DNA of 64,000 bases from the NCBI GenBank assembly GCA_008973525.1, contig WACJ01000126.1:2108001-2172000 (forward strand), in the 5' to 3' direction. Position 1 is the stretch's first letter. Each line of letters begins with the position of its first letter. The notes under the pieces were generated by a model that worked only from the letters and a program-made list of their open reading frames with translations, did no database searches and was not told where the DNA came from. This DNA is from Stenopsyche tienmushanensis (Eukaryota; Arthropoda; Insecta; Trichoptera; Stenopsychidae). A program made the translations under genes and the position numbers. Below, one piece after another: positions 1 through 12,419 of the stretch.

Positions 1-429
1 TCGGATGAAATTGCGGCAAAAAGCCCGTTTTAATGCCGTTTTTGCAGTGTGCCACAGTAGATTAATACAGTTTTTAAGCAAACTTCAATGTTAGCAGTTG
101 CGTACCTTGAATCCATAATAGAAATGTGATATTCAAGGCTTTCTTTCGTTGATAACGGAAGAGAACTTGAAGGCGACTTTGAACGTTGAAATGAATAAAT
201 ATGGACTGATTAATTATGATGGAATCAACTGTACGAAAACGCTTGAAAATTCATCGATTTTTTTTCTTAAATCAATTTCAAGCGTATTATTAGGGTGATG
301 CATAAGTTCTTAGCCAATACAGTCCAAATCAAAAAATCTTGGGTAGACCATGTTCAATCGACTAGATCTACTCTAATTCCAGAGTTATCAAAAGTTATTG
401 AAATAAACAGAAATTAATACAGCAAAGTG

Positions 430-1180
430 GTTTTGGGATTAGCTCATGAATTAGAATGAAAATCTTAAGAAGGCATTCTAGTCTAGAATTTTGAAAGAAT
501 CAAAATTTAGAATACTTAGACTTTTAAGAATATATCCTCCAAAGTAATTTCTAAAATTTCTATAATTTACGAAATTATAGCTATTTTAGTAACGCGACAA
601 CTAAGTCGGTCCTCCAAGAATGAAATCTTTAAACGCGTTTTTCAATACAGTTGACATGATATTTCAAGTTCTATTTATTTGATTGATTGTAAATTTGGCA
701 CAAATCTTCTCCATATAACCTTCTATTGTCACTACCAGATTTATGTCAAAATTTTATTTTTAACTATTTAAAAAAAATTAAAACTGAAAAAATAAGGTTA
801 AAAAATCATTTTTTTTTAAAACAGTTGCCTTTCTATAAAAATATTTTTTTTTGTTTTTTTTTTTGAGGTAGAAACTATAGCGACATTCTTAATAATATAG
901 AATCAATTTGATTTTTTTAATTTTAGATGACTAAAAGGGTTCAAATCTTGTCAACCAAGAGATGCTCTTTTCTTACCCCTTACACTTTACCAGCCTAAAA
1001 CTTATTTAATTTTTGATTTAATTTATTTTTTGTATATTCTGAAAATGTCAATAAATATCTGCTTAAAAAACGTACATTTAAAATATTTTATCGAACTTAA
1101 AAAAAACATCCAAAATTTGTACCTCTAGGCTAGAATTAGGTCATATTCTGGATTTAATGGATGGCATATCATTTTCCCGT
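430..1180 (+). repeat. interspersed MITE-like repeat, copy 1
   Basis: It shares blocks, in order, with 2730-3780 and with the complement of 14229-14730: the ATTCTAGTC..GAA start, the AGAATAWATCYTCCAAA block, TTGACATGATATTTCAAGTT, CAGATTTATRTCAAA and a TGTCAACYARG..TTACCCCTT end. Neither end of this copy is clean. It is non-coding. Confidence 0.6.
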
Positions 1181-2729
1181 ATCCTTTATCTTAGCTGTAT
1201 CTTTTATCTTTAGCTGTGTCTACAAAAATGTTTAATGCATATTTAATGCCAACAATCTACCCTAAATAAGGGCTTTCATGTCCTCCAGCTTTAATATGGA
1301 ATTCATTATCCATAAACATTGTTGCAATTCCTGTATGAAAAACTGGTAATAAGCAAGTCAGCGTTATAATTCAAATCTATTCGAATATCTTGAATATGAT
1401 ATAACGCCCGATGTTTATAACAAACGTACGCATAAGCTCAGATTCATGGTCCAGTTAGCAGATATATGCAGCCCAAGTATATCGAGATTGAAAGTTATTA
1501 TATAAGCAGCATTGCGTTTGTGTAACGTCTTGAATATCACAACGTCCGTGTTAATCATATGTGTCGCCCATAATGAATTCTCATTCACAGATCTGGTTTG
1601 ATGGAGATAAAAATCAAGTTCGAGACAGCCATTCGTACAACCCACGACGAGATCAGCTCGATACATTCAAATTATTCATATAAACCCCCGAGCTATTTGT
1701 CATACAAAATGCACCATATAGTGTCTGTTGTGTGTGTGAAATTTGATGCATTTTATGGGTGGCATAAATCTACTTAACTTGTGACCCAGTTATATAACCA
1801 CAAGCCAAACAAAAGCATTATATGGACACTTAAATCATATTTTATGACTTTGATTTATTGGGAATGAGATTGCTTTGATGCACGCGTGCATGCGGTTTGC
1901 GCGCAATTCGGAGCGATTTTCCAATTTGATCCAATTGAAGGATCAATCCAAATATCCAGATAAACACCGCGATTTTCCAATGATTATGATCCTTGTTGGG
2001 CCAATAAGAAGCTTGTATTAAATCCAATTAACAAAGATAATAGAGCGTATAACAAATCATATATGAGTTGAGCAATAGCTTCTAATATGTCTTCCATAAA
2101 TTATTACATGCAATTGCTTCGCTATTCTGCGTCGGCCGTAAAGAATGCAACGCTTTATGTGAATTATAGCTAAATTGAACTGTAAATATGCCTGCATCTG
2201 TGATGTTGTCTCGTGATTTGATTGTTAAATTGCACGAATTGCCGTCAATTTGCCAATTTAAAGAAGGATTCCAAAACAAAATACGATGGCAACAAATCAT
2301 ATTGTATAATGGCGCTCGAAAGTTTTAATATCTAAAAGTTTGGATAAAAACCTTGTTAGAAAGTACGTCGTAAAAATTGCATTAAGCTCTCGGTCAGAGT
2401 TATAAATTTTATAGCTGATGGTGTCTCAAAACGTTTGCGGAAATTAATTAAGCTGATTGCATGTTATATGGGAGAGTTATTAAGAAAGTTTTTTTGGGGT
2501 GAGTAAAAATTATTTTTGAAATTTGCATGGGCTAAATTTCATCTAAAAATCTATTGTGTGCTATCAACAGTGCTAAAGTTAATTTATTGATATACAAATT
2601 TGATTCACGCTGCGCGGTCCTGGGAGAAAATTAGATTTTTGTGGACATATAAATATAGTATCTATGTTTAACTCAATCTAAAATTAACCCACTAATCAAA
2701 GGATTAATCCAGAGAAAAATCATTTTGTG
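1181..2729. other. no recognisable feature
   Basis: AT-rich sequence with scattered short open frames of no recognisable similarity. No splice-flanked coding texture or inverted-repeat element was recognised. Confidence 0.4.
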
Positions 2730-3780
2730 AGCTTATACAATTAGAAACTTAAGGGTCTATTCTAGTCCAGAAATTTGAAAAAATCGATTTTGTTTTTTTG
2801 CATATTTTCATAGATACGCTTAAGAATAAATCTTCCAAATGACTTTTCAAAACTCTAATTATTTACGGAGTTATAGTTATTTTAACTAAGCCGGTCTTTA
2901 AACGCGTTTTTCTTGAAACTACTTTTTTCAACACGCTTGACATGATATATCAAGTTCTAATTGATTGATTTACTTCAAATATGGTGCAAACTTTTTTTTT
3001 TAATAAAATCTTCTATTGTTCATATCAGATTTATATCAAATTTTTATTTTGAACAATTTTAAAGCTGAAAAAATAAAGTCAAAAAATGTTTTTTTAAACA
3101 GTCCCCATTTCGTAAAAAGAAAATTATTTTCTTCTTGTTTTGAGGTAGGAACTTTAGCGAAATCGTTATTAATTAAGAATCTTTTTTCTATTTTTATTTT
3201 AGACTAGCGAATAATCGGCATGCGTTGCAATGCCATAAGCGCTCAATAATTATTTGAAAAGAAACGCAGTACGTGGTTTATTGCTTCAAGTCGCGTGTAG
3301 CGCGAGCCGAAAAGCTGGGATCTAAAAGCATATGCCCAATCGTTATCATCTCGAAAACTGACTTTAACTATCGTATTGCGCCCGCATCTTTTCTCTCTCC
3401 GTGTCTGCAGCCCAAAATTCATTTCACCAGACCAATATGCGCCAACTTGGCACATTGTATAGATACAATATTTTACTATGCCTAAATTATTCCCGCAAGT
3501 GTAAATAATAAGTTGACAAAATTTTATCGCAATCGGATGAACGGTATGGAAGCGCATTAAATACGGACAAACAAACATTTATTTATATATATCAGAATAT
3601 GACTAGAAGTGTTGAAATCGTGTCAACTAGGAAACGCCCTTGTTTACCCCTTTCACTAACCAGCCTATAACTCTTAAAATTTTAAAATTATTTTATTATT
3701 TTTTGGTATATTCTAATATGATCTGAAATGTCAATAAACATCGCTTCAACATAACTTAGAAATTTTCAATCTTTGTGTGG
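2730..3780 (+). repeat. interspersed MITE-like repeat, copy 2, interrupted by a SINE/LINE tail
   Basis: The same family as 430-1180, with blocks in the same order. The homology breaks at 3207 and resumes at 3601, where an unrelated 393-bp piece is inserted. That piece is listed separately. Confidence 0.65.
3208..3600 (+). mobile_element. RTE-like LINE 3' end or SINE insertion with GACTAG target duplication
   Basis: A 393-bp insert with higher GC than its host repeat, flanked by direct repeats GACTAG at 3202-3207 and 3601-3606. Its 3' part has the wording common at insect RTE-type 3' ends: ATCGCAATCGGATGAACGG, then ATACGGACAAACAAACA, followed by a short A/T tail. Target-site duplication, tail and placement inside another repeat fit a retroposed copy. 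Whether it is a SINE or a 5'-truncated LINE is not resolved. Confidence 0.75.
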
Positions 3781-3869
3781 AAAATGTCCATAACTTTAGT
3801 TACAATGTAAGGCAACAAATATAATATAAATAATTAATTGAATTGAATTATAATAATTATTGCTTGTTT

Positions 3870-4040
3870 TATGCTTATTGGTTGGAAGTTTGGAAGTTCC
3901 AGCATACAATACATAACACTAGGGAATAAATTGAAATCTGGAAGCCCTAATCTGGGTACATAGCAAATATATGGTTTAATTCTGGCTTTCGTTTCGGCAA
4001 AATAACGGTTTTACCGGTTTGAAGTCGTCAAATTTCTTCT
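3870..4040. repeat. fragment of dispersed repeat with hAT-like end
   Basis: The stretch AACACTAGGGAATAAATTG to CTAATCTGGGTACATAGCAA recurs as the complement near 27325-27385, with a related version near 60003-60055. It is followed at 3985-4030 by a piece like the Tir-type AACGGTTTTACCGGTTTGAAG found in the hAT-like family of this window. Confidence 0.5.
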
Positions 4041-4917
4041 GATATTCGATTCAAACATTTTTGGATTTAAGCCAATGGTTTCGTCTATATTTTGGTTAAT
4101 GTATTTTGGTTATATCAAGGGAAACGACATTATGCTATTTTTGAAGGTACCCAATTGCAAAAATAGCTCTCCATTCAAATCAAATTTAAACGACAGTTAA
4201 AAAGTTATAAATATGACATGCAATATGATCAAATCGAAAAGCGTTGGATGCATATTCTTTAAATGCAATCTCATAACTTTTGAGTCGCACCACTCAATTA
4301 ATGTTCGTTTCTATGCCATCGACAATCTTATCGCAATTCTATATGAACAAGTTAAAACCATTTTGCAGCATGCAGCTCTCGGTTTCTTCGTCACTTTTCA
4401 CTAGTTTCTCATTGCAGTCCAACAACTTTCCTTGTGACTTCAGCTGCCCAATAATTAGTCGCATTTATATGATCAATATGCTAATCTTTCACTTTCGCCA
4501 TTAGTCATTTTTTTCAGGGGCAGATTCACAACTTGCGGATATTATGAGCCACATACGTGAGATAAATGCGAGATATATCACGTATATCGGCATTGGAAGC
4601 ATCAAAGTCAGATTTTATTGCTTATAAGCGTTCACACGAACTAAATAAAATATTTGCCATTCTATTCTTGGTTCGATTGACGTTTTATACATCAAGAAAT
4701 ATGATTTTAATTAACTATTCCACACAGTATAATCATCTATGTAAGCGAATGAGCATAGCAAAAAAAATCCATATCTATCAATAATTGCATCAAGATCCTA
4801 AATTGATGTTTACATTCACTTCCTGTCAAAATATGAGTTATTGAATCACTCTTTTCTCAAATCAATGCACCAATTTAATTGTTTATTGGGCGTTATATAA
4901 AACACAACGCCATTGTA

Positions 4918-4950
4918 CGAGGGTCATCCAGAAAGTAAGGTTACATAATT
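4918..4950 (+). mobile_element. isolated mariner terminal repeat
   Basis: TA followed by CGAGGGTCATCCAGAAAG and TAAGGTTAC. This is the same end as the mariner copies at 29.9 and 42.3 kb (the latter ends ..GATGACCCTCG|TA). No matching partner end was found nearby, so the element is broken. Confidence 0.6.
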
Positions 4951-5519
4951 TTAAAAGTAAGCATCCTATGTAATAATTTTTGGATTGATTTGATTACCAA
5001 AAGATCATGACATACAGAGATAAGATCTGCAAATAAGCTCAACATCATAAAAGTCAATATTTTATGAAGAAGTTATCTTAATTGTTGAAAGAGCATTTAT
5101 AAATTGCCCAAGTATTCATAAGGCGTTGCACAATTGGCTCAATTCCGTGTTGCATATTGAGAAAAGGATTAACATGTTTAATATGAAGCATTTTAATAAT
5201 TTCAAGCAATTAAACGGGTCAGTGAAAGTATTACATTGAGCTCATCTTATTTTATCTGCGAGTTCATTACAAATAACTATTCGTTAGACAAGAGCTTAGA
5301 GCGATTTTGCATTAGTGACTATCGATTCGAATGTATCATTAAGTATGCATTAAGTGTACAGCAATTATACAAAATTGTTATGTCAGATTGCAAATTATTA
5401 AATGCAAAAGTCGTACAAGATAATAAAACATTTTTTTGTGCCAAATCTAAATTAAATATCATTACATATAAGAGATTATGTAGTTGTGTTGTCAAAACGG
5501 TGTAGCATGTGTTTTGGTC

Positions 5520-5735
5520 CTCGTTTTTGTTGCGTTGGTCAAGGCGTGCGGTCCCCATCCTACCGCATTACACCCATCCTATTCGTTTTTCGATGAGTTT
5601 TAAATGTAAAGTGATCCATGGGGATCCCAGTTTGTGCGATAGCTCCTTGATTGTTTAGCGTGGATGTGACTCGATTAGGGATTTTAGAACATCGTTATCA
5701 AAATCGTTTACCGTAATCGGCCCCTTTCCTTTGTA
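5520..5735 (-). pseudogene. mariner (irritans-like) transposase N-terminal remnant
   Basis: Read on the minus strand from 5735: ITVNDFDNDVLKSLIESHPR, a stop, TIKELSHKLGSPWITLHLKL, then IEKRIGWV, a stop and further residues. The order matches the helix-turn-helix DNA-binding region of mariner transposases. Two stops and no catalytic part mark it as dead. The related stretch EKRIGWV..RM at 19750-19800 belongs to the same family. Confidence 0.65.
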
Positions 5736-8329
5736 TCTCTAGCAGGTAGGCGAAACACTATGAAGGATCATAAAAACCAACATTCCTTTCCAAATACTGT
5801 TCTAAACACGATACGCAAAATAAAATCACATTATTTTACATCTGAGTGAGAAAAAAATGTAAAAACAAAATGTCGAGCCAGATTCGACATAGGACACACC
5901 GGAATAAAATTGATGTCGAGTCAGACTCGACATAGGATCGCAAAGAGTTAAGCTTCTATTGCCTGATTTAATTTTCTGGAATCAATATTGGCATTTGCAG
6001 ACTGTTAATAAAGTCTAACCTCCTATAGCATCCATTTCGTTTGCGGCGTCTTTTGCGAAAGACCCTCGCGCGTTTAGTTACTTGCACTTGTTAACAAACT
6101 AAACATGTAGAAATTTTGTATGGTTGTCTAACTTTCTATAGCGTTTGGTTTCTATAGCTCGGTCCTTATATCGACCCTATAGATTAAATTGGCGACCATT
6201 TTGATATGTTTTTATAGTGTATGTGTATTTTAAACACGTGATCGCTAACCACACTCCACATAGATTTGAACCCAAGGTGATCAATTTGTGAGACCAATCG
6301 TTAAATCATGCGATTATCTACAAAACCGAAGGGTGGAGAGAAGGAATATATGTATATGTACCCCACCCTTATGTACACGTGCTACGCGTTGACGTTCTTA
6401 GATTAGATCGTCTAAATATAAGAAAGTATGAGCAATTATGGGCATTAAAAGGAATAGAAATCCCGTATACATTTGATAACAGGGAATCGATTCAATGTGT
6501 CACATCGAATCACTTCCGTTTTATAAGGCGCCAATGCTGATAAATTGCAATACTTGCATCGATGAAGTCTTCTCGAATATATTAAACCGCAAATGAATGC
6601 AGATTAAGAGTAGAAATCTGCTATAATAACAGATGGCAATTCGTTTAGCTTTTGCGGCAACAATTTGCCGCCATTTTCCGCATTTGAATTTGCTCGAATG
6701 TCTCGACATTTTGCAATCTGTGGCAAATATATGTTGACCTGTACGATCTGAAAGTGACAATAATCTGTAAATCAATACATGTAGTTCATACGCAGTTATA
6801 GCCTGAGGTCTTTTCATGCACCATTGTGTTTGAATTGTCACATAAATACCACATATCCCGATTAGATACAGGCGATATAAGAAATCCTGTCGATCAGTAA
6901 TCATATCGGATTGGACATAATTATTTTTAATTGGATCCATTGAAGTTTACGTAATCGATATATGAAGGATAAGGATTTGATCGACCTTGTCCTAGATTCA
7001 AAATTGAAAGCTAATGCTTGAATCTTCGCTTGGCGATTCTATATTTATTAGGTGAAATTGGTCTGCAAAATATGTCATGTTTGATTGGAATTGAAGCGAG
7101 TCGAGAGTTGCTCGACAGGCTGGCGATCTGGAGAAAATGGCAAGTCGATCGGTGGTAATAAATTAAACGGTCGACCCAGTTGCAGTTGGAAATGTCCGTC
7201 CAGAAGACCAGTTCTGATCTCGTACCTTCACTTGGAGGCCACTTTAATTCGTCTGGGCAACTTGATGCCTTCATAAGAGACCAAGTTGCATAACCCTCCC
7301 TGATAACAAGGAAACGCAACATGACATGATCAGAATCAATTTATCTGTTTTGGGCACAAAAAAATAATTATTCGATTAAGAAAAAATCACGTTGGATATA
7401 TTTTAAATTGTCATACAATGCTAAAACGTGCGTAAGTATGACTGTCAGTTTCCGGAGTGTGTTACCAAACAGTTGGAAGTTTTTCTGGACAATACCGTTG
7501 ACAAAATTGGCCAAAAGCTTGTCTTAGAAAGATTGGTACCACCAGCTGGCAAGTCGATTTGAAAAAAAAAATACATCACGATGTTTATATCTAGAATCAA
7601 AATTTACAATTAGTACGACTGTTGGGAATTTCGATCATTTTTTGCAGTTTTTACGCAATAACCGGTATTTGTATTTGGTGCAATGGAATAGTGTCAATGC
7701 TTTATTTCTGCACACCAATAATCTCGAGTTCAATAGCCTTTCTACGAGATAAATTCATCAAATTCTAACTTAAATTACTACCAATTCCCATACAATCTGA
7801 GATTATTAATTTAGTCAGATCCGAAGACCTCACACTGTCCGCATATTTGGTCTATTCATTAAGCTATGGGGCGCTTTCATTCGTCAAGGTCGCACATTTG
7901 TTTTTATTTTTTTAAAAAAATCGCCCTACTTTCTTCTGACTCCACAGTTAGTAAACATTGACATAGATAAGAATATTGTAAAAAATAATCCATTCATGAT
8001 TGCGTTATATAATAAATATATATATTAATTGAACACTGCACTAACTTTTTTCCATCATAAATTGTAGCGTAACATAGAAAATGAGTCATAAAATATTTTT
8101 TTTAAAAAATTACATTGCTTCATTCCAAATTTAATATATTCCGACAAAGCCTGTCTGTAAAAAACAATTTTTGCAAAGGCGTTGTCGTCAGTGCAAAAAA
8201 CGTCACTAAATCCACTGTTGATTGATGATTTGAATTGATTTTTACGGCGTAAAACTAAAAATATGACAGCAGCAATAGTAGAAAAAATGATGTAATCATC
8301 AATGATCCGCAATGGTTTGTCTTGTCCTA
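5736..8329. other. no recognised gene
   Basis: AT-rich with two moderately GC-richer patches (5870-5950, with a short repeated GACATAGGA-type unit, and 7090-7300, open in both directions). None of the open frames shows splice borders or a family I recognise. A tRNA-like GGGTTCAAATCT box on the minus strand near 6260 was considered and rejected. Confidence 0.4.
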
Positions 8330-8334
8330 AATAA

Positions 8335-8640
8335 CCAGGTGGGGATTCACTCTACGATGCTCACCCATATAACCTCAGGGGAGGATCAACTCTAGGGCTG
8401 TGGGTAACATTCGAATCTCTGGGGTAATGATGTAGAATAAAAGTAAACGAAAACAGCCTTGTAAAGTCGAACGTGGAAGGGCCGATTACAGGAGGAAGAG
8501 GAAAATACCATGAGGAAGGGGAAGACCCTGGAGTCAGTCATTTGCTGTAGTTTCCTTCAAGCTGAGGTTAGACTCATTGTGGCAGTAATCTCATGAAAGT
8601 TCGTCTTTTATCTCGTTCCTTCCTTTCTGCAATGCACCTT
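8335..8640 (+). mobile_element. LINE 5'-UTR-like fragment
   Basis: It matches, with divergence, the better-preserved block at 46040-46560. Shared wording includes GCCGATTACAG, ACCATGRGGAAGGGG, GCTGTAGYYYCCTTCAA and CTGAGGTTRGACTC. Such GC-rich blocks resemble 5' regions of R1-group LINEs, but no open reading frame of one is attached, so the class is an inference. Confidence 0.45.
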
Positions 8641-8739
8641 CCGGTACACGTAAGTCAGAAGTCTTACTACGCATAATGCTCTCGTCGACTGAAACTCTAT
8701 TTAAACCCAATACGTCATTTTAACATCGCCATCATCTGT

Positions 8740-9036
8740 GTCGTCTGTAATAACGAAAGCTATTTTGAGCGTGCAACGTTATCGGGGAAGAGTCGTCGGA
8801 TAGCCTTGGTTGCGGGAAGACGTCCTTCCCACGCTCAGATCTCTGAGATGAGAGACTTTCCATTCGACGCCCATCCACCTTCATTTCAACCGCCCGGCTA
8901 CACAATGACCTGAGAGCAGAACGTACTCGCGATTGAGTGCAGTTATCAGTCGTTAGGCACGCGGGAGAAAAGCGAAACCCCAAAGCTTTGCACCCTGAGC
9001 GTTCCCGCTCCCCGTGCGCTTTTATCATACGCTGCA
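8740..9036 (+). mobile_element. LTR-like block I followed by tRNA-Leu-type primer-binding site
   Basis: A GC-rich block ending ..ACGCTGCA, one spacer base, then TGGTGTCAGAAGTGAGA at 9038. That is nearly the complement of the 3' end of insect tRNA-Leu plus CCA, the usual primer site of several Gypsy-group elements. Its middle (GATAGCCTTGGTTGCGGGA, ACGTCCTTCC) recurs in block II and at 56.5 and 57.3 kb. No gag or pol follows. Confidence 0.6.
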
Positions 9037-9128
9037 ATGGTGTCAGAAGTGAGATTTAATGTCTGTGTAGATTTAATTTGCCAGATTAACTGCGCCATTG
9101 CACGTGGATGATATTTCGCCCATGCTAC

Positions 9129-9436
9129 TGTAGCGTGGGCGATTTGCCATCCCCACGTAGTAGCGCTGTTAACATCGACATCCTCCATCTCTTGTGGCCC
9201 TGCAGAGACATTGCACCTGCATACCGATCAATCGCTTCTTGCGCGTGCACCATTGCCGGTTGAGTAGTGATGCGCAGGAAGCGGGAGTTTAGGTAGGTCT
9301 TGGCTGTGGGAGGTCGTCCCTCCTGCAGCCAGATCTCAACCAGATCTTGAAGAACACGTGGGAGTGGAGATTAACCCTGAGACTCTGTCCTCAAAATATA
9401 TACTTTTCCCGCGGCTTGCCTGTCTTCTACGTTACA
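9129..9436 (+). mobile_element. LTR-like block II followed by a second tRNA-Leu-type primer-binding site
   Basis: It starts TGTAGCGTGGGCGATTTGCC, ends ..TACGTTACA, then one base and TGGTGTCAGAAGTGAAAT at 9438, exactly 400 bp after the first primer-binding site. It matches 57070-57370 over most of its length (AGTAGCGCTGTTAA, CATCTCTTGTGGCCCTGC, GCTTCTTGCGCGTGCACC). LTR, primer site, very short interior, LTR, primer site suggests a miniature retroelement (TRIM) or nested solo LTRs. Confidence 0.6.
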
Positions 9437-9449
9437 CTGGTGTCAGAAG

Positions 9450-10800
9450 TGAAATATGTCCGTTTATCTTATTCTATGCATTAAAGATATCAAATATTGG
9501 ATAATATAATGAGTAGAAATACATCGACAGTGAATTATCAATAACGAGGTTTACTGTAAGAATTTCTTTGTGTCTGATTTAAAAGAAACGCTAATAGAAC
9601 TTTTCCTTGTTATTTTTTACAAAGAAATTATATTAATTCAAGTAATTTTGTAATATTATTCCAAGTAAATTTGTAGTACTGTTCCACAATTTTCTTCATA
9701 TTTAAAAAAAATATGTCTATCTAGGAAGTATCACAATGATTTATAATCAATAGATAATTACTATAAATTTGCAAGATCTTGAGTTCAAATTATTAAGCAC
9801 GTATAAATGTCATTATAAATACACTATGAATTCAATTCTTTATGGATTTATAGATTTAAGGAATATTATAGCAGAAAATTGATTTAATTCTTATATAAAT
9901 TCATTTCGATTCCACGAAATTCCGTAGAATACAAATGAGGATATTTTACAATGAATATTTCCTGCATATTTTATTAATAAAATGACTAAGAGCTTCTCAA
10001 TATTTAATAAAAATGTCTTTTTCTTCAAGGAAATCATTATCATTATTGGAAATAGGTGGTCGTTCCCCGCATAGATTTGGATGCAAATCTTTATAATACG
10101 AGTTCAAGATTTAATCTATTATACCAACGCTTGATATAATGAATTTGATAGCTGAAACATCATGAAAATGGCATTTCAATGCTGCAGAAAGTTGAACAAC
10201 TTTCTGTATTAGACCTTATATATCATTTATTCTTTTAATACTTTAATTCTATATCAAATAACGAATGATATCTTGGATGCGATGCTATTAAGCTGTTTCG
10301 TCTGAAAGCCCCTTATCATAATACCAATTCTATACGACTTTTAACATGATTTATTGCAGCCGATGCCATTTAACTCTATGGCGCTTCTTAAACAGGCATC
10401 TAAACTTAATAACAATGCATTTAGAGAGTTGTTTATTAATGCAATTATGTTTCTACGGTTTCTAAGATCATTTCGAGTGCGTGATTTAATTTCACGGGTC
10501 GGCAAATGAACGTTGAATAATTGGCTTATATGTCAAGACTGACACTGATTACTGCTTATTCGACACTGGTTGATATAGTAAATTAAATTTATATGCTTGT
10601 TCCGGCTCTTAGAAAATGTGGATTGAGTGCACATACTTTACAGCTTTGTGCATAGGTGTTTTCCTATATTATATGGCGATTGAGCGGAAATTCCTAGTTA
10701 TATTTGTTATATAAGTCGGTTATGAAGTATGACTTTATTAATATTTCGAACGGAAAATAATTTATCACATTCTTCTTATTGAGATACCACATCCGTTATT
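9450..10800. other. no recognisable feature
   Basis: About 1.35 kb of AT-rich sequence. No open frame of interest, paired inverted ends or similarity to other parts of the window was seen. Confidence 0.4.
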
Positions 10801-11142
10801 GGTCATTGGCGATTTACATAGGAGATTTTTCCAGGTTTAGAAGAATTTTGAATAGTTATTTCCATTCCTATCATGCTTGGATCTGTTACATTGTTGGATT
10901 GCTCGGGACGAGCCAATCTTAAGTCGGGAGGAGTGTTGCATGGAATGCTAACATTCGGCGGATGGCGATTGAATTTAAAATATAAAATCATCGTGCTTGC
11001 GGTGAACTATAATTTCGCAGACCAAAAACATCTGAAAGTGACCTTATCTAAGAAAAATAGAACTTGGAATGCAGCTGTGGCCAATTCATGGAACCGGGAG
11101 CTACTTAAATGGAGTTTTAACCGGCCTGACCCCGAGGATTAC

Positions 11143-11304
11143 CACGAAAACACAAAGACATCTGATTAGTATATTTTTGGACACCAAAGCGTCTGGAGAG
11201 TGCGGAAACATAGGGTCGTCCGCTCCACTATTAGTGGTCTTGAGCAGTTGGTTATCTGGACTTGCCATGTAAAGTGGCTCCGTCGACTTAGCCTGATTAA
11301 CCAT
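11143..11304 (-). CDS. possible first coding exon of a membrane protein (54 codons)
   Basis: On the minus strand an ATG at 11302-11304 lies in a fair context (AAAAGTATGG). It opens MVNQAKSTEPLYMASPDNQL, continues through a polar N-terminal tail with SGADDPMFPHSPD, and enters a hydrophobic stretch NILIRCLCVFV. A donor-like GTG|GTAATC follows at 11142, phase 0. The GC-richer upstream sequence (11305-11600) could be a 5' UTR and promoter. The layout of a short cytosolic tail then a signal anchor suits a multi-pass or type II membrane protein. I do not recognise the family and found no downstream exon, so this stays a candidate. Confidence 0.35.
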
Positions 11305-11600
11305 ACTTTTGTCTCCCTTTTTGTCTATTAATTTAATCTCCCTGCAAAGCTCCTGTTCCTGAATCCTCTCACCGAAAGTGATAAAAAATCCTGACCTCCG
11401 TCGTTAATTAGAGTAAGAACGACATTCAGAGCCGCCTTATACATCACCGCACTGTGGTCGTTTGGGTGCGATCACTCGCGGTTTTGAGCGCCTCTCCGGT
11501 GCGAATCTCGTGTCTGAAGAACGCGGTTATTAAATCGCAGCGACGAAGATAGCGGACCGCATTGTATCGGCAAGGGGTTTACGTTACGCATCAATAAGTA
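11305..11600 (-). promoter_or_regulatory. possible promoter/5' UTR for the 11143-11304 exon
   Basis: GC content rises sharply against the surroundings and CpG is frequent. On the minus strand the block holds a GATGTATAAGGCGG element and several TCAG-type initiator-like motifs before the candidate start codon. An alternative reading is a retroelement end. The assignment depends on the neighbouring exon being real. Confidence 0.25.
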
Positions 11601-12419
11601 AATAAAGTAAATCTTACAATATCGTCAATGTAAAATTCTTTTTATAATATTTTTTAAATTATGCAAGAAAATAGAGTTTCTAATACAAATAGAAACATTT
11701 AAAAAAAATTAAAAATGAATCGACCACTTTTCGTCCACATAAATCCACGTTTCTCTCAAATCAATAAATTAACCTTAACACTGTTGATAGCACACAATAT
11801 TCGTTCATTTCTTCGCATAAACTTAAACAATACACATGTGTCTTTAGTTTTGGTAACAAAATAATGCAATTGTTGAAGTTTTAAATCGATAAATTTGGGC
11901 CAATCAATTCAATAGCAATATGATTCTAGGAAGACTACTAACGATCTAAGATGACCCCATACCTGATGGTTTTCAATCGGATACGGACAAATTCCATTAT
12001 AATTTTAATGTTTATTTTGTCATCATCTGTTGATAATACTTAGACATGTAGGGGTACCTTTACAGTGCAATCTTGCTATTGATATATGAGTGTATGATGA
12101 GGCGCATGACCCCCGTCTGTATCCGATTCATTAATCCGAACGCATATATGCGAGATTACTGATCAGCGGGATAACAAGCTGATTTTTTTTTTAAAAAAGA
12201 AAACATAATATAGTGCTTAGCTGATATAAAATTTTAAGTTGAGAGGTCAATTAATTAATTCCATTATAATGATAGGTTTTATATGTCCGAATACTAAGCG
12301 TGATTTATGCGTGTTTTCGCGTTGGAATCTTCGTAAAAAATCTCATAAATTTTCTTCATTCTTGTCCAATGTCTGATCGATCATCGACGAACTGAGTGAG
12401 CTAATCTCAATTATATAAA

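Noticed and set aside
6230..6330. tRNA-like B-box (GGGTTCAAATCT) on the minus strand
   Set aside because: No cloverleaf with paired acceptor and anticodon stems could be drawn and the A-box is poor. At most a degenerate tRNA-derived SINE.
6521..6940. 139-codon minus-strand frame
   Set aside because: Amino-acid texture is random and AT-driven. No start context, domain or splice evidence.
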